Source: DASQFI01 sp963780895 (GTDB taxonomy: Bacteria > Acidobacteriota > Vicinamibacteria > Vicinamibacterales > SCN-69-37). Taken from it: a stretch of 64,000 nucleotides of DNA. Where the stretch lies: assembly GCA_963780895.1 (NCBI GenBank), contig CAWAEG010000007.1, positions 186,001 through 250,000 of the forward strand. Direction: 5' to 3'. Under the pieces are notes generated by a model. That model saw only the letters and a list, made by a program, of their open reading frames with translations. It did not search any database and was not told the DNA's origin. Numbering within the stretch: the stretch's first letter is position 1; each line of letters starts with the position of its first letter. Of this stretch, positions 1 through 8,736 are shown piece after piece. A program made the translations under genes and the position numbers.

Positions 1-222
1 ACTTCGAACTTCAAACTTCGAACTGAAAACCCGACTCGTGGAAGGGTTGACCGAGGCAACCTCGACTCCACCCATCCCGCAGACGTCCCGGGTCTTCAGT
101 TCGAAGTTTCCGTTACTCCTGTTCGTGGAAGGGTTGACTGAGGTCCAACCTCGACTCCACCCATCCCGCACACGTCCCGGGTTTTCAGTTCGAAGTTCGA
201 AGTTCAAAGTTCGAAGTTTCCG
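1..222. repeat. Tandem and inverted intergenic repeat block
   Basis: Two tandem copies of an ~87-bp unit begin at 37 and 124. Each starts CGTGGAAGGGTTGA and ends in a TTCGAAGTT-rich tract followed by CGTTACTCCTG. The first ~33 bases are the reverse complement of the end of the second copy, so the block is flanked by inverted TTCGAAGTT tracts. The final TTACTCCTG of each unit matches the last codons plus stop of the downstream minus-strand gene, so the duplication appears to have copied that gene's extreme 3' end. No coding potential was accepted here. Confidence 0.75.
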
Positions 223-984
223 TTACTCCTGCCCCAGGTTTTCGAGGGCGTACCTCAACGGCACACTCGAAACCTTGATGACTCCGTCGAACGGACCGTC
301 GAGCTCGAGGATCAAGAACACGGCGCCGGCGACCGACATCGCCGAGACCGCGAGCACCGCAACGACTGTGGCGTTGCGGGGCGCGAAAAGGCCGAAGCTC
401 GTGAACGTCACCGTCAGCCAGAAGATCACGACGACCAGAAAAGGAAACGGCACCGCGCCGCCGCTGCTCAGAATCCGCCAGCGTGCCTTGACAATCTCCT
501 CGCTGAGCTTCAGCGCCTCGGCTTTGAACCAGCGCTGAGCGTCGTTCTGCGGCGACAGGCTCAGAATCTGGTTCTCGATCTCTTCGATCGGCGGCGTGGC
601 CCCCGGCGCGTCAAGGCCTGTCCCGGCGGCGGCGTTGGCGGGCCAGATCGCCTCGATGCGGAAAGCGACCGCGCGGCGAATCAGATCCCGCGTCGGTCTG
701 GTCTCGGGACCAAAGCGCGCAAGGTGACGGTCGAGCGTGAGAATGTTGGCGGCGCTGTTCCGGAGCGCGACGTCGTGTGCGTCGAACGCGCTTCTCGCCG
801 CGGCCGTGACGAGGCCCAGCAGGAGCGCGGTCATCGTGGCCACCAGCCCGATCCCGAGCCGCACGACATCCTGCGACTCTTTGCTGAGGTGCGTTGGCGG
901 CAGCCAGTTCCGCACGAACGTCGCGGCGACAGCCGAGCCGAAGGTGCAGACGAACGTGATCGACGCGATCAGGAGAGGAGGCAT
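223..984 (-). CDS. DUF4239-like (bestrophin-like) integral membrane protein
   Basis: The 253-residue protein begins MPPLLIASITF. It has hydrophobic segments near residues 1-20 and 40-62, then a polar middle (about 65-165) and two more membrane spans near 175-225. This layout and the Arg/Leu-rich helix with 'LDRHLARFGPETRPTR' fit the DUF4239/bestrophin-like family, whose function is poorly known. The reading frame continues upstream, but only by crossing the sulfatase gene in another frame, so the ATG at 984 is preferred. It lies 53 bp after the sulfatase stop and may be the last gene of that operon. Confidence 0.75.
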   Translation of the reverse strand: MPPLLIASITFVCTFGSAVAATFVRNWLPPTHLSKESQDVVRLGIGLVATMTALLLGLVTAAARSAFDAHDVALRNSAANILTLDRHLARFGPETRPTRDLIRRAVAFRIEAIWPANAAAGTGLDAPGATPPIEEIENQILSLSPQNDAQRWFKAEALKLSEEIVKARWRILSSGGAVPFPFLVVVIFWLTVTFTSFGLFAPRNATVVAVLAVSAMSVAGAVFLILELDGPFDGVIKVSSVPLRYALENLGQE

Positions 985-1037
985 CGTCTTACATCGCGGA
1001 CGGCGCAGGCGGATCGAGACACCGCCCTCCGGCGACG

Positions 1038-3419
1038 CTACTGCCGGGCCATCGCGATACGGACCGCCTCCTCCGGTGAAATCAGGTGGTCGGCGTCCTC
1101 GGCGGCCTCGTCGATGGCGAGCTGCACGCCGCGGACGGTGCCGGTGAATTCGGTTGTTGGACCGTAGTCCTCGGCTACCGCCGATCCGGTGTCCATTCCG
1201 ACATCGCAGCCGTCGTCGCACGAGAAGATCATCGGAGCTGTGGCTCGGACGGAACCCCCTCCGACCTTCTGGCCGTCGACGAACAGCGACACGTCCCCGC
1301 CCTTGGACAGGCCACCACCCTCGTACTTGAACTCCATCCGCACCTGGTGGCGCCCCGACGGGATCGCGCTGGTCGCTTCGGCATAGAAGTACTCGATGCC
1401 GAGCAGGTTGTAGCAATACTTCAGCTTGCCGCCCTTGCAGTAGAGCGCCCAGCCGCCGATGTTGCCGCCCTGCGCGATGATCACGCCTTCGGCCCCCGGC
1501 TTCGGAACTTCGATCTCCGCCGTGACTGAGTGCGACTTGTTCTTGATGCTGATCACCGAGTTCTCGGACAGACGGCCCATGCCGCCGAAGAGAATCTGGG
1601 TCTTGCCTCGAACGAGCACGGGCCGGCCGGCCAAATCCGGGTTGAATCGTTCGGCGCCCCGGTCGTCGAGGGGCAGGACGTTGTAGCGCATCGCCTCGAG
1701 CAACCAGAGGCGCTGCAGCTGGTGCAGTTTGTCGGGGAACTCCCGTGAGAGATCGCGTGCCTGCGACCAGTCCTTGTTGGTGTCGTAGAGCTCCCACACG
1801 TCGTCGTCAAACTGCGGTGTCTTCTCGCCGACGAGCAGCCACGGGGTCTTGTGACGTGTGACCGCCGTCCATCCCTTGTGGTAGATCCCGCGATTGCCGA
1901 ACATCTCGAAGTACTGCGTCTCGTGCCGCTCTTCGGCTTTTGCGCCGTCGAACGAGTACAGCATGCTGACGCCTTCGATCGGTTTTTGCTGAACGCCGTT
2001 GACCGAGATGGGCTCGGGCAGACCGGCCGCTTCGAGGATGGTCGGCGCGACGTCGATGACATGACAGAACTGCGAGCGGATCTCGCCCTTGGCCTTGATG
2101 CCGTTGGGCCAGGAGATGACCGTGCCGTTGCGCGTGCCGCCCCAGTGCGACGCCACCTGCTTCGTCCACTGATACGGCGTGTTCATTGCGTGGGCCCAGC
2201 CGACCGCGTAGTGGTTGTAGGATTCAGGGCCGCCGAGCTGGTCGATCCGCGCATTCAGGAACTCGGGCGTCTCGAGCGCGGCCATGCCGTTGAAGTTGAT
2301 CATCTCGTTGAAGGTGCCCTGCAGGGTCCCTTCCGCGGAGGCGCCGTTGTCCCCGAAGATGTAGTAGATGAGCGTGTCGTCGAAGATCGTCATCTGCTTC
2401 AGCGTCTCGAACAGACGACCGACGTGATGATCGGTGTAGTCGAGGAAGCCCGCGTAGACTTCCATCTGGCGCCGCAGGATCGGCTTCATGTTCTCCGGCA
2501 TCTCGTCCCACGCTGGAATCTGCTCGTGTCGCTTCGTCAGCTCGCAGTCGGCCGGGATCACGCCGAGCTTCTTCTGCCGGGCAAACGTCTCTTCCCGCAG
2601 CTTGTCCCAGCCGCCATCGAACTGACCCCTGTACTTGTCGGCCCATTCCTTCGGCACGTGATGCGGGGCGTGTGTTGCGCCCGGCGCGAAGTAGATGAAG
2701 AACGGCTTGTCAGGGATGAGCGCCTTCTGCTGACCGATCCAGGCGATCGCCTTGTCGGTCATGTCTTCCATGAAGTGATATCCCTGCTCGGGCGTCTTTT
2801 TCACTTCGATCGGCGTCGTGCCCTCGTAGAGCGAGGGATACCACTGGTGCGCTTCGCCGCCGATGAAGCCATAGAAGTACTCGAACCCGCCACCGCCGGT
2901 CGGCCAGGCGTCAAACGGACCCGCCGGGCTCGTCTCCCACACCGGCACTTCGTGGCACTTGCCGAACTGGGCGGTCGCGTACCCGTTCAGCTTCAGCGTT
3001 CTGGCAAGGGGCGATGCGGTATTCGGCAGGACTGAGCAATAGCCCGGAGCGCCGGTGGCAATCTCCGTGATCCCGCCCATCCCGACCGAGTGGTGGTTGC
3101 GGCCGGTCAGCAGCGCCTGACGCGTTGGTGAGCAGAGTGCCGTCGTGTGAAAGCGGTTGTACTTCAGGCCGCCGGCAGCGAGTTTCTCGGCGTTGGGCGT
3201 CTGGCACGGGCCGCCGAACGCGCTCGACGCGCCGAACCCGACATCGTCAATCAGGATCACGAGGACATTCGGCGCGTCCTTGGGCGGGCGCAGCAGTTCG
3301 ATCTTCGGGTTCTTCGTATCGGGATCTTTCGCGTCGTAAGTGACCAGACCCTTTCGAGGCCCATCGGGGATCGGAAGGATGGTTCGTGGACGACTATCGG
3401 GCTGTCCGGTCTTCGCCAT
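1038..3419 (-). CDS. Arylsulfatase, Cys-type (S1 family), copy 1
   Basis: This is a 793-residue type I sulfatase that hydrolyses sulfate esters. The metal-site Asp pair is in 'LIDDVGFG' (D58, D59) and the formylglycine motif C-S-P-T-R starts at C96, followed by 'LLTGRNHH'. The catalytic alkaline-phosphatase-like core covers about residues 45-560; a LamG/concanavalin-like beta-sandwich follows (about 600-790). No signal peptide is visible, which suggests a cytoplasmic enzyme unless export is atypical. A GAGGTG ribosome site precedes the ATG. The Cys motif needs conversion by a maturase, and the gene just upstream encodes one. The substrate cannot be told from sequence. Confidence 0.93.
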   Translation of the reverse strand: MAKTGQPDSRPRTILPIPDGPRKGLVTYDAKDPDTKNPKIELLRPPKDAPNVLVILIDDVGFGASSAFGGPCQTPNAEKLAAGGLKYNRFHTTALCSPTRQALLTGRNHHSVGMGGITEIATGAPGYCSVLPNTASPLARTLKLNGYATAQFGKCHEVPVWETSPAGPFDAWPTGGGGFEYFYGFIGGEAHQWYPSLYEGTTPIEVKKTPEQGYHFMEDMTDKAIAWIGQQKALIPDKPFFIYFAPGATHAPHHVPKEWADKYRGQFDGGWDKLREETFARQKKLGVIPADCELTKRHEQIPAWDEMPENMKPILRRQMEVYAGFLDYTDHHVGRLFETLKQMTIFDDTLIYYIFGDNGASAEGTLQGTFNEMINFNGMAALETPEFLNARIDQLGGPESYNHYAVGWAHAMNTPYQWTKQVASHWGGTRNGTVISWPNGIKAKGEIRSQFCHVIDVAPTILEAAGLPEPISVNGVQQKPIEGVSMLYSFDGAKAEERHETQYFEMFGNRGIYHKGWTAVTRHKTPWLLVGEKTPQFDDDVWELYDTNKDWSQARDLSREFPDKLHQLQRLWLLEAMRYNVLPLDDRGAERFNPDLAGRPVLVRGKTQILFGGMGRLSENSVISIKNKSHSVTAEIEVPKPGAEGVIIAQGGNIGGWALYCKGGKLKYCYNLLGIEYFYAEATSAIPSGRHQVRMEFKYEGGGLSKGGDVSLFVDGQKVGGGSVRATAPMIFSCDDGCDVGMDTGSAVAEDYGPTTEFTGTVRGVQLAIDEAAEDADHLISPEEAVRIAMARQ

Positions 3420-3465
3420 CGTTACACCTCACTGAAACTGACCGCTGTCGCTTGGATTGCTTCGT

Positions 3466-4716
3466 TCAGGAAAGCATCGCCATCGCCTCGTCGGCATAGC
3501 GGCCCTGCCGGAGCAGGTCAGCCATCAGCCGCATGGGGCGATCGACATGAGTAAAAAACGCTTTGTAGCCGGCGCAGAGATAGTTCAAGCCCGGCTCGCC
3601 GTCCGGCGTCGAGATGAACCGGTTCCGCGGGCACTCGCCGTTGCAGGCGAACTTCACGGCGCATTCGCGGCAGTACTTTGGGAGCGTATCGCGCTTGGCG
3701 CGCCCGAACTCGAGCTGCTGCTTCGACGAGACGAGCTGAAGCATGTGGACTTCCTGGATGTTGCCGAGCTTGTACTTCGGCTCCACGAAGTGGTCGCACG
3801 AATAGAGATCGCCGTTGTGCTCGAGCGCGAGCGCGGTGCCGCAGGTTTCCGAGAAGATGCACATGGAGGCGGGCAGGCCCAGCCACGACGCGAGCGCCGC
3901 GTCGAACATCTGCACGTAGACCTTGCCGACATCGCGCTTGACCCATTCGTCGAAGACGCCGATCAGGAATCGGCCCCACTGCTCGGACCCGACCGAGCGG
4001 TCCGTCACCAGGCTGCCTTCGAGCGTGTACAGAGGACGCGGGTCGCTCCCGCGTTCGCTCCAACCGCCATTGGCCACAGGAAGCGTCTCGGGCGTCGCGC
4101 GCTCGACGATCGGGATGAACTGGATGAAATTGGTTCGGAGCGCGTCGCGAAAGAAACGATAGACCTCGACCGGGTGACCGGCGTTCCCGGCGTGTACCGT
4201 ACATAAGATGTTGACGTCGACACCGTGCCGGTTGAGACACTCCCAGCCGCGCATCACGTCGTCGAACGTGCCTTGGCCGCCCTTGTCCACACGATAGGCA
4301 TCGTGCATTTGGCGCGGGCCGTCGACGCTCAACCCCACGAGGACTTCGTGCTTCTTGAGGAACGCGCACCAATCGTCGTTGAGCCGCGTGCCGTTGGTCT
4401 GGACGGTGTAGGTGACCTTCTGCCCCGGGCGCTGGTACTTCCGGACGTACTCGACCGAGCGCTCGAAGAACTCGAGGCCCATCAGCGTCGGCTCGCCGCC
4501 CTGCCAGCCGACGATGATCTCGGGTCCGGGCTGCGACTCGATGAGCTGGCGAATGTACGTGTCGAGCAGCTCGTCCGCCATCCGGAACCGGCTGCCCGGG
4601 TACAGCAGCTCCTTTGAAAGAAAAAAGCAGTATTTGCAGTCGAGGTTGCAGATAGCCCCGGTCGGCTTGGCCAGCAGATGAAACGGCGTCGGGGCGAGCG
4701 CAGGTCTCGTCGGCAT
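3466..4716 (-). CDS. Anaerobic sulfatase-maturating enzyme, radical SAM/SPASM
   Basis: The ~416-residue protein is a radical SAM enzyme. The CxxxCxxC cluster motif is C23-N-L-D-C27-K-Y-C30, and 'GWQGGEPTLMG' is the SAM-binding GGEP motif. A SPASM domain follows with cysteines in 'MCIFSETCG', 'YSCDHF', 'CRECAVKFACNGEC' and 'YLCAGY'. anSMEs oxidise the Cys or Ser of a sulfatase to formylglycine without oxygen. The sulfatase lies 46 bp downstream on the same strand. An upstream in-frame TTG at 4740 is possible, but it overlaps a sigma-54 promoter box. The ATG at 4716 would sit ~9 nt from the predicted transcript start, making the mRNA nearly leaderless. Confidence 0.9.
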   Translation of the reverse strand: MPTRPALAPTPFHLLAKPTGAICNLDCKYCFFLSKELLYPGSRFRMADELLDTYIRQLIESQPGPEIIVGWQGGEPTLMGLEFFERSVEYVRKYQRPGQKVTYTVQTNGTRLNDDWCAFLKKHEVLVGLSVDGPRQMHDAYRVDKGGQGTFDDVMRGWECLNRHGVDVNILCTVHAGNAGHPVEVYRFFRDALRTNFIQFIPIVERATPETLPVANGGWSERGSDPRPLYTLEGSLVTDRSVGSEQWGRFLIGVFDEWVKRDVGKVYVQMFDAALASWLGLPASMCIFSETCGTALALEHNGDLYSCDHFVEPKYKLGNIQEVHMLQLVSSKQQLEFGRAKRDTLPKYCRECAVKFACNGECPRNRFISTPDGEPGLNYLCAGYKAFFTHVDRPMRLMADLLRQGRYADEAMAMLS

Positions 4717-4736
4717 TGTGGTGACGGCCGTCAGGG

Positions 4737-4751
4737 GCAAGACGCGGGCCA
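4737..4751 (-). promoter_or_regulatory. Sigma-54 (-24/-12) promoter, maturase-sulfatase operon
   Basis: On the minus strand the bases read TGGCCCGCGTCTTGC, which fits TGGCACG-N4-TTGC with GG and GC exactly 12 apart. The predicted start is near 4725, just before the maturase ATG. The same box recurs at 11161-11175 and 14647-14661. It also lies inside a small hairpin formed by CAGGGGC and GCCCCTG. Confidence 0.72.
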
Positions 4752-4799
4752 GCCCCTGATGCCCGACCGCCGCGGCTCCGCGACCTGCCGGCGCCGGCC

Positions 4800-4817
4800 G
4801 TCACGACATGTCGTGAC
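4800..4817. promoter_or_regulatory. Perfect 18-bp palindrome, candidate activator-binding site
   Basis: GTCACGACATGTCGTGAC is its own reverse complement. It lies ~50 bp upstream of the -24 element of the sigma-54 promoter, a usual distance for an enhancer-binding-protein site. A degenerate version (CACGACA..CGTGAG) lies at 11228-11243 upstream of the second sigma-54 box. That this is the operator of an NtrC-type activator is inferred from position and symmetry. Confidence 0.5.
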
Positions 4818-4904
4818 CGAATGCCGTTCGGCAGTTACCGCCAGTGGGGACACGGCGCGAAGAAGTCGGTGGGCGTCGGCCGGAGACTTGCTTTACCCTA
4901 GGGC

Positions 4905-5492
4905 ATGACCCATCTGAACCGCATCGCCCTGATGACCTTGCTGATGGCGGTGTCCGTCACGACCGTGTTCGCCGTCAGCACGAAGATCCAGCGCGACCCG
5001 AAGTTCGATTTCTCCAAGTTGAAGACCTGGTCCTGGAATCCGTCCGGGCCGGGGGACGTGAAGGTCATTCTGACGGCCGACTCGAAGTCGGAGCCGGTCA
5101 AGCGGCAGTACGAGCCGGCGCTGATGCAGGCGGTCGAGGAGCAGCTGAGTGCGCGAGGGTACACGCGCGCCCCCGCAGCCCCGGCCGACTTCGTCGTGAC
5201 GTATTACGTCTTCGTGACCGCCGGAACCTCCTCGAGTTACGCGGGCCAGGACCTTCCGTCCAATGCGAACTACGGGATCCCGCCGTTTGCCCCGCAAACC
5301 ACGAACGTCTCGATGTATCCCAAGGGGACGCTCGTGCTCGACGTGGCGTCGCCCACGCCGACGACTCCGGTTTGGCGCGGGATTGCCGAGGCGAAGATCG
5401 AGGAAGCGAAGACCGACGCCGAGCGTGAGACGCGCCTCCGGGGCATCATCAAGGACCTGGTGTCGAAGTTCCCGAAGAGGACAGGAAGCTAG
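4905..5492 (+). CDS. DUF4136 domain protein, exported
   Basis: The 195-residue protein has an N-terminal signal segment (residues 1-24, 'LMTLLMAVSVTTVFA'). The DUF4136 fold follows: 'FDFSKLKTWSW' near residue 35, 'QAVEEQLSARGYTR' around 70-85, 'ADFVVTYYVF', 'GTLVLDV' and 'PVWRGIAEAKI'. DUF4136 proteins are usually small periplasmic or lipoprotein-type proteins of unknown role; no lipobox Cys is seen here. It is transcribed divergently from the maturase operon. Its stop overlaps by 4 nt the stop of the convergent small gene at 5489-5698. Confidence 0.82.
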   Translation: MTHLNRIALMTLLMAVSVTTVFAVSTKIQRDPKFDFSKLKTWSWNPSGPGDVKVILTADSKSEPVKRQYEPALMQAVEEQLSARGYTRAPAAPADFVVTYYVFVTAGTSSSYAGQDLPSNANYGIPPFAPQTTNVSMYPKGTLVLDVASPTPTTPVWRGIAEAKIEEAKTDAERETRLRGIIKDLVSKFPKRTGS

Positions 5493-5698
5493 CTAGATTC
5501 CGACCCGGCGTTCGGCTGTCGTTTGAAGGCCGCCGCATGCTCGTCGCACAGTACGACAGCGCCCCCGATTTCTCTCACGAACCCGGCAACCGATGTCGCG
5601 ATGTTCGGACAATCGGGTGCATCGCACATGAACTCTGCGAGTTTTTCTTCCCGGCCATCCGGCGCGACGAACCCTGTTCGTATCGCCACCCGAGGCAT
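5489..5698 (-). CDS. Small putative zinc-binding protein (69 aa)
   Basis: This short protein starts MPRVAIRTGF. It carries C25-D-A-P-D-C30 and C51-D-E-H54, a CxxxxC...CxxH arrangement that could bind one zinc ion. The start is well supported: GGAGGTG lies 8 nt upstream of the ATG, and the longer in-frame extension has no comparable ribosome site. I do not recognise a family. Codon use resembles the neighbours. It is convergent with the DUF4136 gene and divergent from the M28 peptidase. Confidence 0.6.
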   Translation of the reverse strand: MPRVAIRTGFVAPDGREEKLAEFMCDAPDCPNIATSVAGFVREIGGAVVLCDEHAAAFKRQPNAGSESS

Positions 5699-5890
5699 AG
5701 GCACCACCTCCGTGGTGTACGGCTTCAAGAGTCGATCCAATAACGCCTTGGGTAGTTTTGGGCGTAAATCCGCCCATTCCCAGCCGGAGGGCAGCACCCG
5801 GACATTTTTGTGGGCATCGGCAGCATCGGATTTCGTCCTCCGGATGCGAAGCCTGAACCGAGCCTGCACGGTTGGTAGAATCGCGTCTCC

Positions 5891-7563
5891 ATGAAATCCA
5901 CGTTCCTGCCCGCTTGTCTTCTGGCCGCGGCCGTTGCCGCCGCTGCGCAATCACCGGACCTGGCGTCGGAAGGGAAGAGCTGGTGGGCGCACGTCCAGTT
6001 TCTCGCCGACGACAAACTCGAGGGCCGGAACGTCGGGACACCGGGTCTCGACAAAGCCGTCGAGTACGTCGAGAGTCAGTTCCAGGCGATTGGGTTGAAG
6101 CCGGCCGGCACGACGGGATTCCGACAGCCGGTGAAACTCGACAGCCGGTTGCTCGTGCCGGATCAGTCGAGTATTGCGCTGGTGCGCGAGGGCAAAGAAG
6201 TGCCGCTCGTCATCGGCCAGGACGCCTCGCTCAGCGCTCGGGCCGAGCTGGACGGATCGATGGAAGCGCCCATGGTGTTCGTCGGCTATGGCCTGTCGAT
6301 CCCCGAGGCCGGCTGGGACGATCTCGCCGGACTCGATCTCCGCGGCAAGATCGCCGTGTACGTGAACGCGTTTCCGCCGGTCAAAGTCTCCGACAACGTG
6401 AGGTCGCACGTGAATACCGCCGACGAGCGCTGGCTGGCGCTCAAGCGCGCGGGCGCGATCGGCGTGGCGACGATCGCCGCGCCGCGTCCCGATACAGCCG
6501 GTGCCGCGACGCCAGCCACCGGACGAGGCGGAGCCGCTGGAGCCGGAGCCGCTGGAACGGAGCCGCTGGAACTCCAGGCGGACGTGCCGGGGGGACACCA
6601 GCGCCGGTCATCACCTTGCTGGATCGCGAGTTGGTGGATGCCGCCGGCCAGAAGATCGCCATCAGCCTGACCGCGCGCGGCGCGGCGGCGATCCTCGAAG
6701 GCGCCGGCCACACCCTCGACGAGATCGCCACGCTCATTGCGGACAGCAAACCGCTGCCACGGTTTCCCCTTCCCGGCACGCTGAAGGCCCACGCCGCGTT
6801 GAAGCGCGAGACGATCGAGTCGGCCAACGTGGCCGGCATGTTCGAAGGCTCGGATCCCGCTCTGAAATCCGAGTACGTCATCATGACGGCGCATCTCGAT
6901 CACGTCGGCATCGGCCGCGTCGTCAACGGCGACGCGATCTACAACGGCGCCATGGATGACGCGTCGGGTGTCGCGGCGGTGATTGAAACCGCGCGGCTGC
7001 TCAAGGCGTCCGGCGTCAAGACGAAGCGATCTGTGATCTTCGTGGCGGTGACCGCTGAAGAAAAAGGCCTGCTCGGATCCCGGTACTTTGCCGGCCACCC
7101 GACAGTGCCCTTCAAGCAGATCGTCGCCAACATCAACCTGGACATGTTCCTGCCGCTGTATCCGTTGAAGGTGATCGAGGTGCAGGGCTTCGCCGAGTCC
7201 TCGCTGGGCGAGTCGGTTCGAGCCGCGGCGAAGACGCTGGGCGTCGAGGTGCAGACCGATCGCGAACCGGAACAGAACCGGTTCATCCGCAGCGATCAGT
7301 ACAGCTTCATCCGCAAGGGCGTGCCGGCGCTGGCGTTCAAATTCGGCTACGAGTCCGGCTCGCCCGAAGAGACGATCCGCCGTAACTGGGTGCGCGACGT
7401 GTACCACCAGCCCGCTGACGACACGAAGCAGCCGGTGAATCTCGAAGCCGCGGCCACGTTCAACCGCGTGATCATGACGTTGCTGCAGCGCGTCGCGAAT
7501 GACCCGGCCCGCCCCACGTGGAATGCGGACAGTTTTTTCAAGCGATTCGCCGGCCCTCGCTAG
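5891..7563 (+). CDS. M28-family secreted metallopeptidase, frame-broken
   Basis: The protein begins with a signal peptide (MKSTFLPACLLAAAVAAAAQ) and continues through a protease-associated region with 'MVFVGYGLSIPEAGWDDLAG'. The reading then moves to the +2 frame, where the M28 zinc site is intact: 'TAHLDHVG' (H, D), 'NGAMDDASG', 'TAEEKGLLGS' and 'NLDMF'. The break is at about 6546-6560, within three imperfect copies of GAGCCGCTGGA; one copy is a base shorter than expected. The break may be a real repeat slippage or an assembly error. Joined, the protein is ~557 residues, normal for the family. It is probably an aminopeptidase, exported to the periplasm or medium. Confidence 0.8.
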
Positions 7564-7565
7564 AT

Positions 7566-7730
7566 CGTTTTCCAGATCGGTGTAGCGTGTTCCGGCGCCC
7601 TCCCGCTCGCCGCTTGCCGCAAGGCAGCGTGATCGGCCGCCTCCGCTGAAGCTACGGCGAGCCATGGGGCCTGCCTCGCGGCGCTCGCAAAGGTCGGGCT
7701 CCGGAACACGCTACACCGATCTGGAAAACG
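7566..7730. repeat. Palindromic element A, 30-bp perfect inverted repeats
   Basis: The 165-bp segment is bounded by perfect 30-bp inverted repeats at 7566-7595 and 7701-7730, starting CGTTTTCCAGATCGGTGTAG. The interior (~105 bp) is GC-rich with weaker internal symmetry and no reading frame. The terminal sequence resembles that of the element at 59131-59259 (CGTTTTC-AGA--G-GTAGC). It looks like a non-autonomous REPIN/MITE-type element lying between two convergent genes. Confidence 0.8.
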
Positions 7731-7761
7731 CTGTAGGCGGGCGCACTCACAACCGGTCGCT

Positions 7762-8655
7762 CTACGGCAACTTGATCCCGATCGCGTCCGTGACGACGCG
7801 GCGGCCGTTCAGCGGCTGCGTGGGCCGGTGGTTGTCGTGAATCACCTGCGTGAACGCGCGAATCTGCTGCGCGGAAAGGTGGATGGGGGCGGCCATCAGG
7901 ATCCACTTGACACCTTCCGAACATGGGGGCGTCGTGAGCGACCCCTCATAGCGATACGACGTGCGCACTGACGGCAGCAGTGCGTCCACATCCACCGCCA
8001 CGGCGGGATAATGGATCTCCACGCCTTTTTCCTTGGGAAGGTTGGCCCAGATCGGATCGAACGCACCGTTGTGCGCGCCCTCCTCGACTAACACGCCGAC
8101 GACGGCCAGGGAGCCGGTGGCCGACTGGTGCACCAGGTGCATTTCCATCGGGGCGTGCCTGCCCTTCACGGTGTGCTCGCTCGGGTTGTGAAAATGGTAT
8201 TGGACCAGGGCGTACGTGTCGTTCCCAATCGTCAGCGTGTCCGCACCTGCGTAGTTGATCTGGATGGTGTGACCGCTGTTGATCGCGTCGGCGACGTGCG
8301 CGTGATGCGCGATCTTGAGCTCGGCTTTGGGGAACACCAGCTTCAACTCGGGCGCGCTGCTGCCAGGCGCGGGGTTGGCGATGTCGATCGGCGACTGCGC
8401 GCGCCCGTCACCGCAAGCGGCGAACTTCGGGCTCAGCTTGCCCCACACCGCCGGTCCCTCCTCGCCCTCATAGTGCCAGGCCGGATCCGCGGTGGCCGGG
8501 GCGGCTGAGGGCCGCGTTGCCGGCGCCTGGGCGCTGACGGGTGGAGCGGGCGGCTGGGACTGTTCGGCCGGGGTGCTGCATGCGCCGCCGGACAGAATCA
8601 CGGCAAGGGTGACGCTCCCTGGTACTCGGAAAGGGATCCGTGTGGTGTTCCTCAT
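7762..8655 (-). CDS. Alpha-class carbonic anhydrase
   Basis: The 297-residue protein interconverts CO2 and bicarbonate. The N-terminus is a signal sequence with Cys26 in 'LSGGACS', suggesting an envelope-anchored lipoprotein although the lipobox is imperfect, followed by an Ala/Pro-rich linker to ~57. The catalytic domain shows 'QSPIDI', the zinc ligands H154 and H156 ('QYHFHNPSEH') and H173 ('EMHLVH'), the gatekeeper E160, and 'LTTPPCSEGV' near the active-site Thr. All key residues are present, so it should be active. It lies downstream of the second sulfatase on the same strand, separated by a hairpin. Confidence 0.93.
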   Translation of the reverse strand: MRNTTRIPFRVPGSVTLAVILSGGACSTPAEQSQPPAPPVSAQAPATRPSAAPATADPAWHYEGEEGPAVWGKLSPKFAACGDGRAQSPIDIANPAPGSSAPELKLVFPKAELKIAHHAHVADAINSGHTIQINYAGADTLTIGNDTYALVQYHFHNPSEHTVKGRHAPMEMHLVHQSATGSLAVVGVLVEEGAHNGAFDPIWANLPKEKGVEIHYPAVAVDVDALLPSVRTSYRYEGSLTTPPCSEGVKWILMAAPIHLSAQQIRAFTQVIHDNHRPTQPLNGRRVVTDAIGIKLP

Positions 8656-8677
8656 GAGGGGGCTGCCGAGCCGGAGT

Positions 8678-8714
8678 CGCTCAGGCCAGGCGAGGCTGCT
8701 GCCCGGCCTGAGCG
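8678..8714. terminator. Hairpin between sulfatase 2 and carbonic anhydrase
   Basis: A perfect 10-bp stem (CGCTCAGGCC / GGCCTGAGCG) closes a 17-nt loop. No T-run follows in the minus direction, so it may be an attenuator or an mRNA-processing hairpin, not a full rho-independent terminator. Confidence 0.4.
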
Positions 8715-8736
8715 ATGGGTTCTCGGACGTTCCGAC

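Noticed and set aside
223..1797. Open frame of 524 codons covering the DUF4239 gene and part of sulfatase 1
   Set aside because: The first ~270 codons read the sulfatase gene in a shifted frame and give an Arg-rich, non-family sequence. Only the last 254 codons are the real gene.
1851..3035. 394-codon open frame on the plus strand
   Set aside because: It lies wholly antisense to sulfatase 1, a typical GC-rich shadow frame without recognisable domains.
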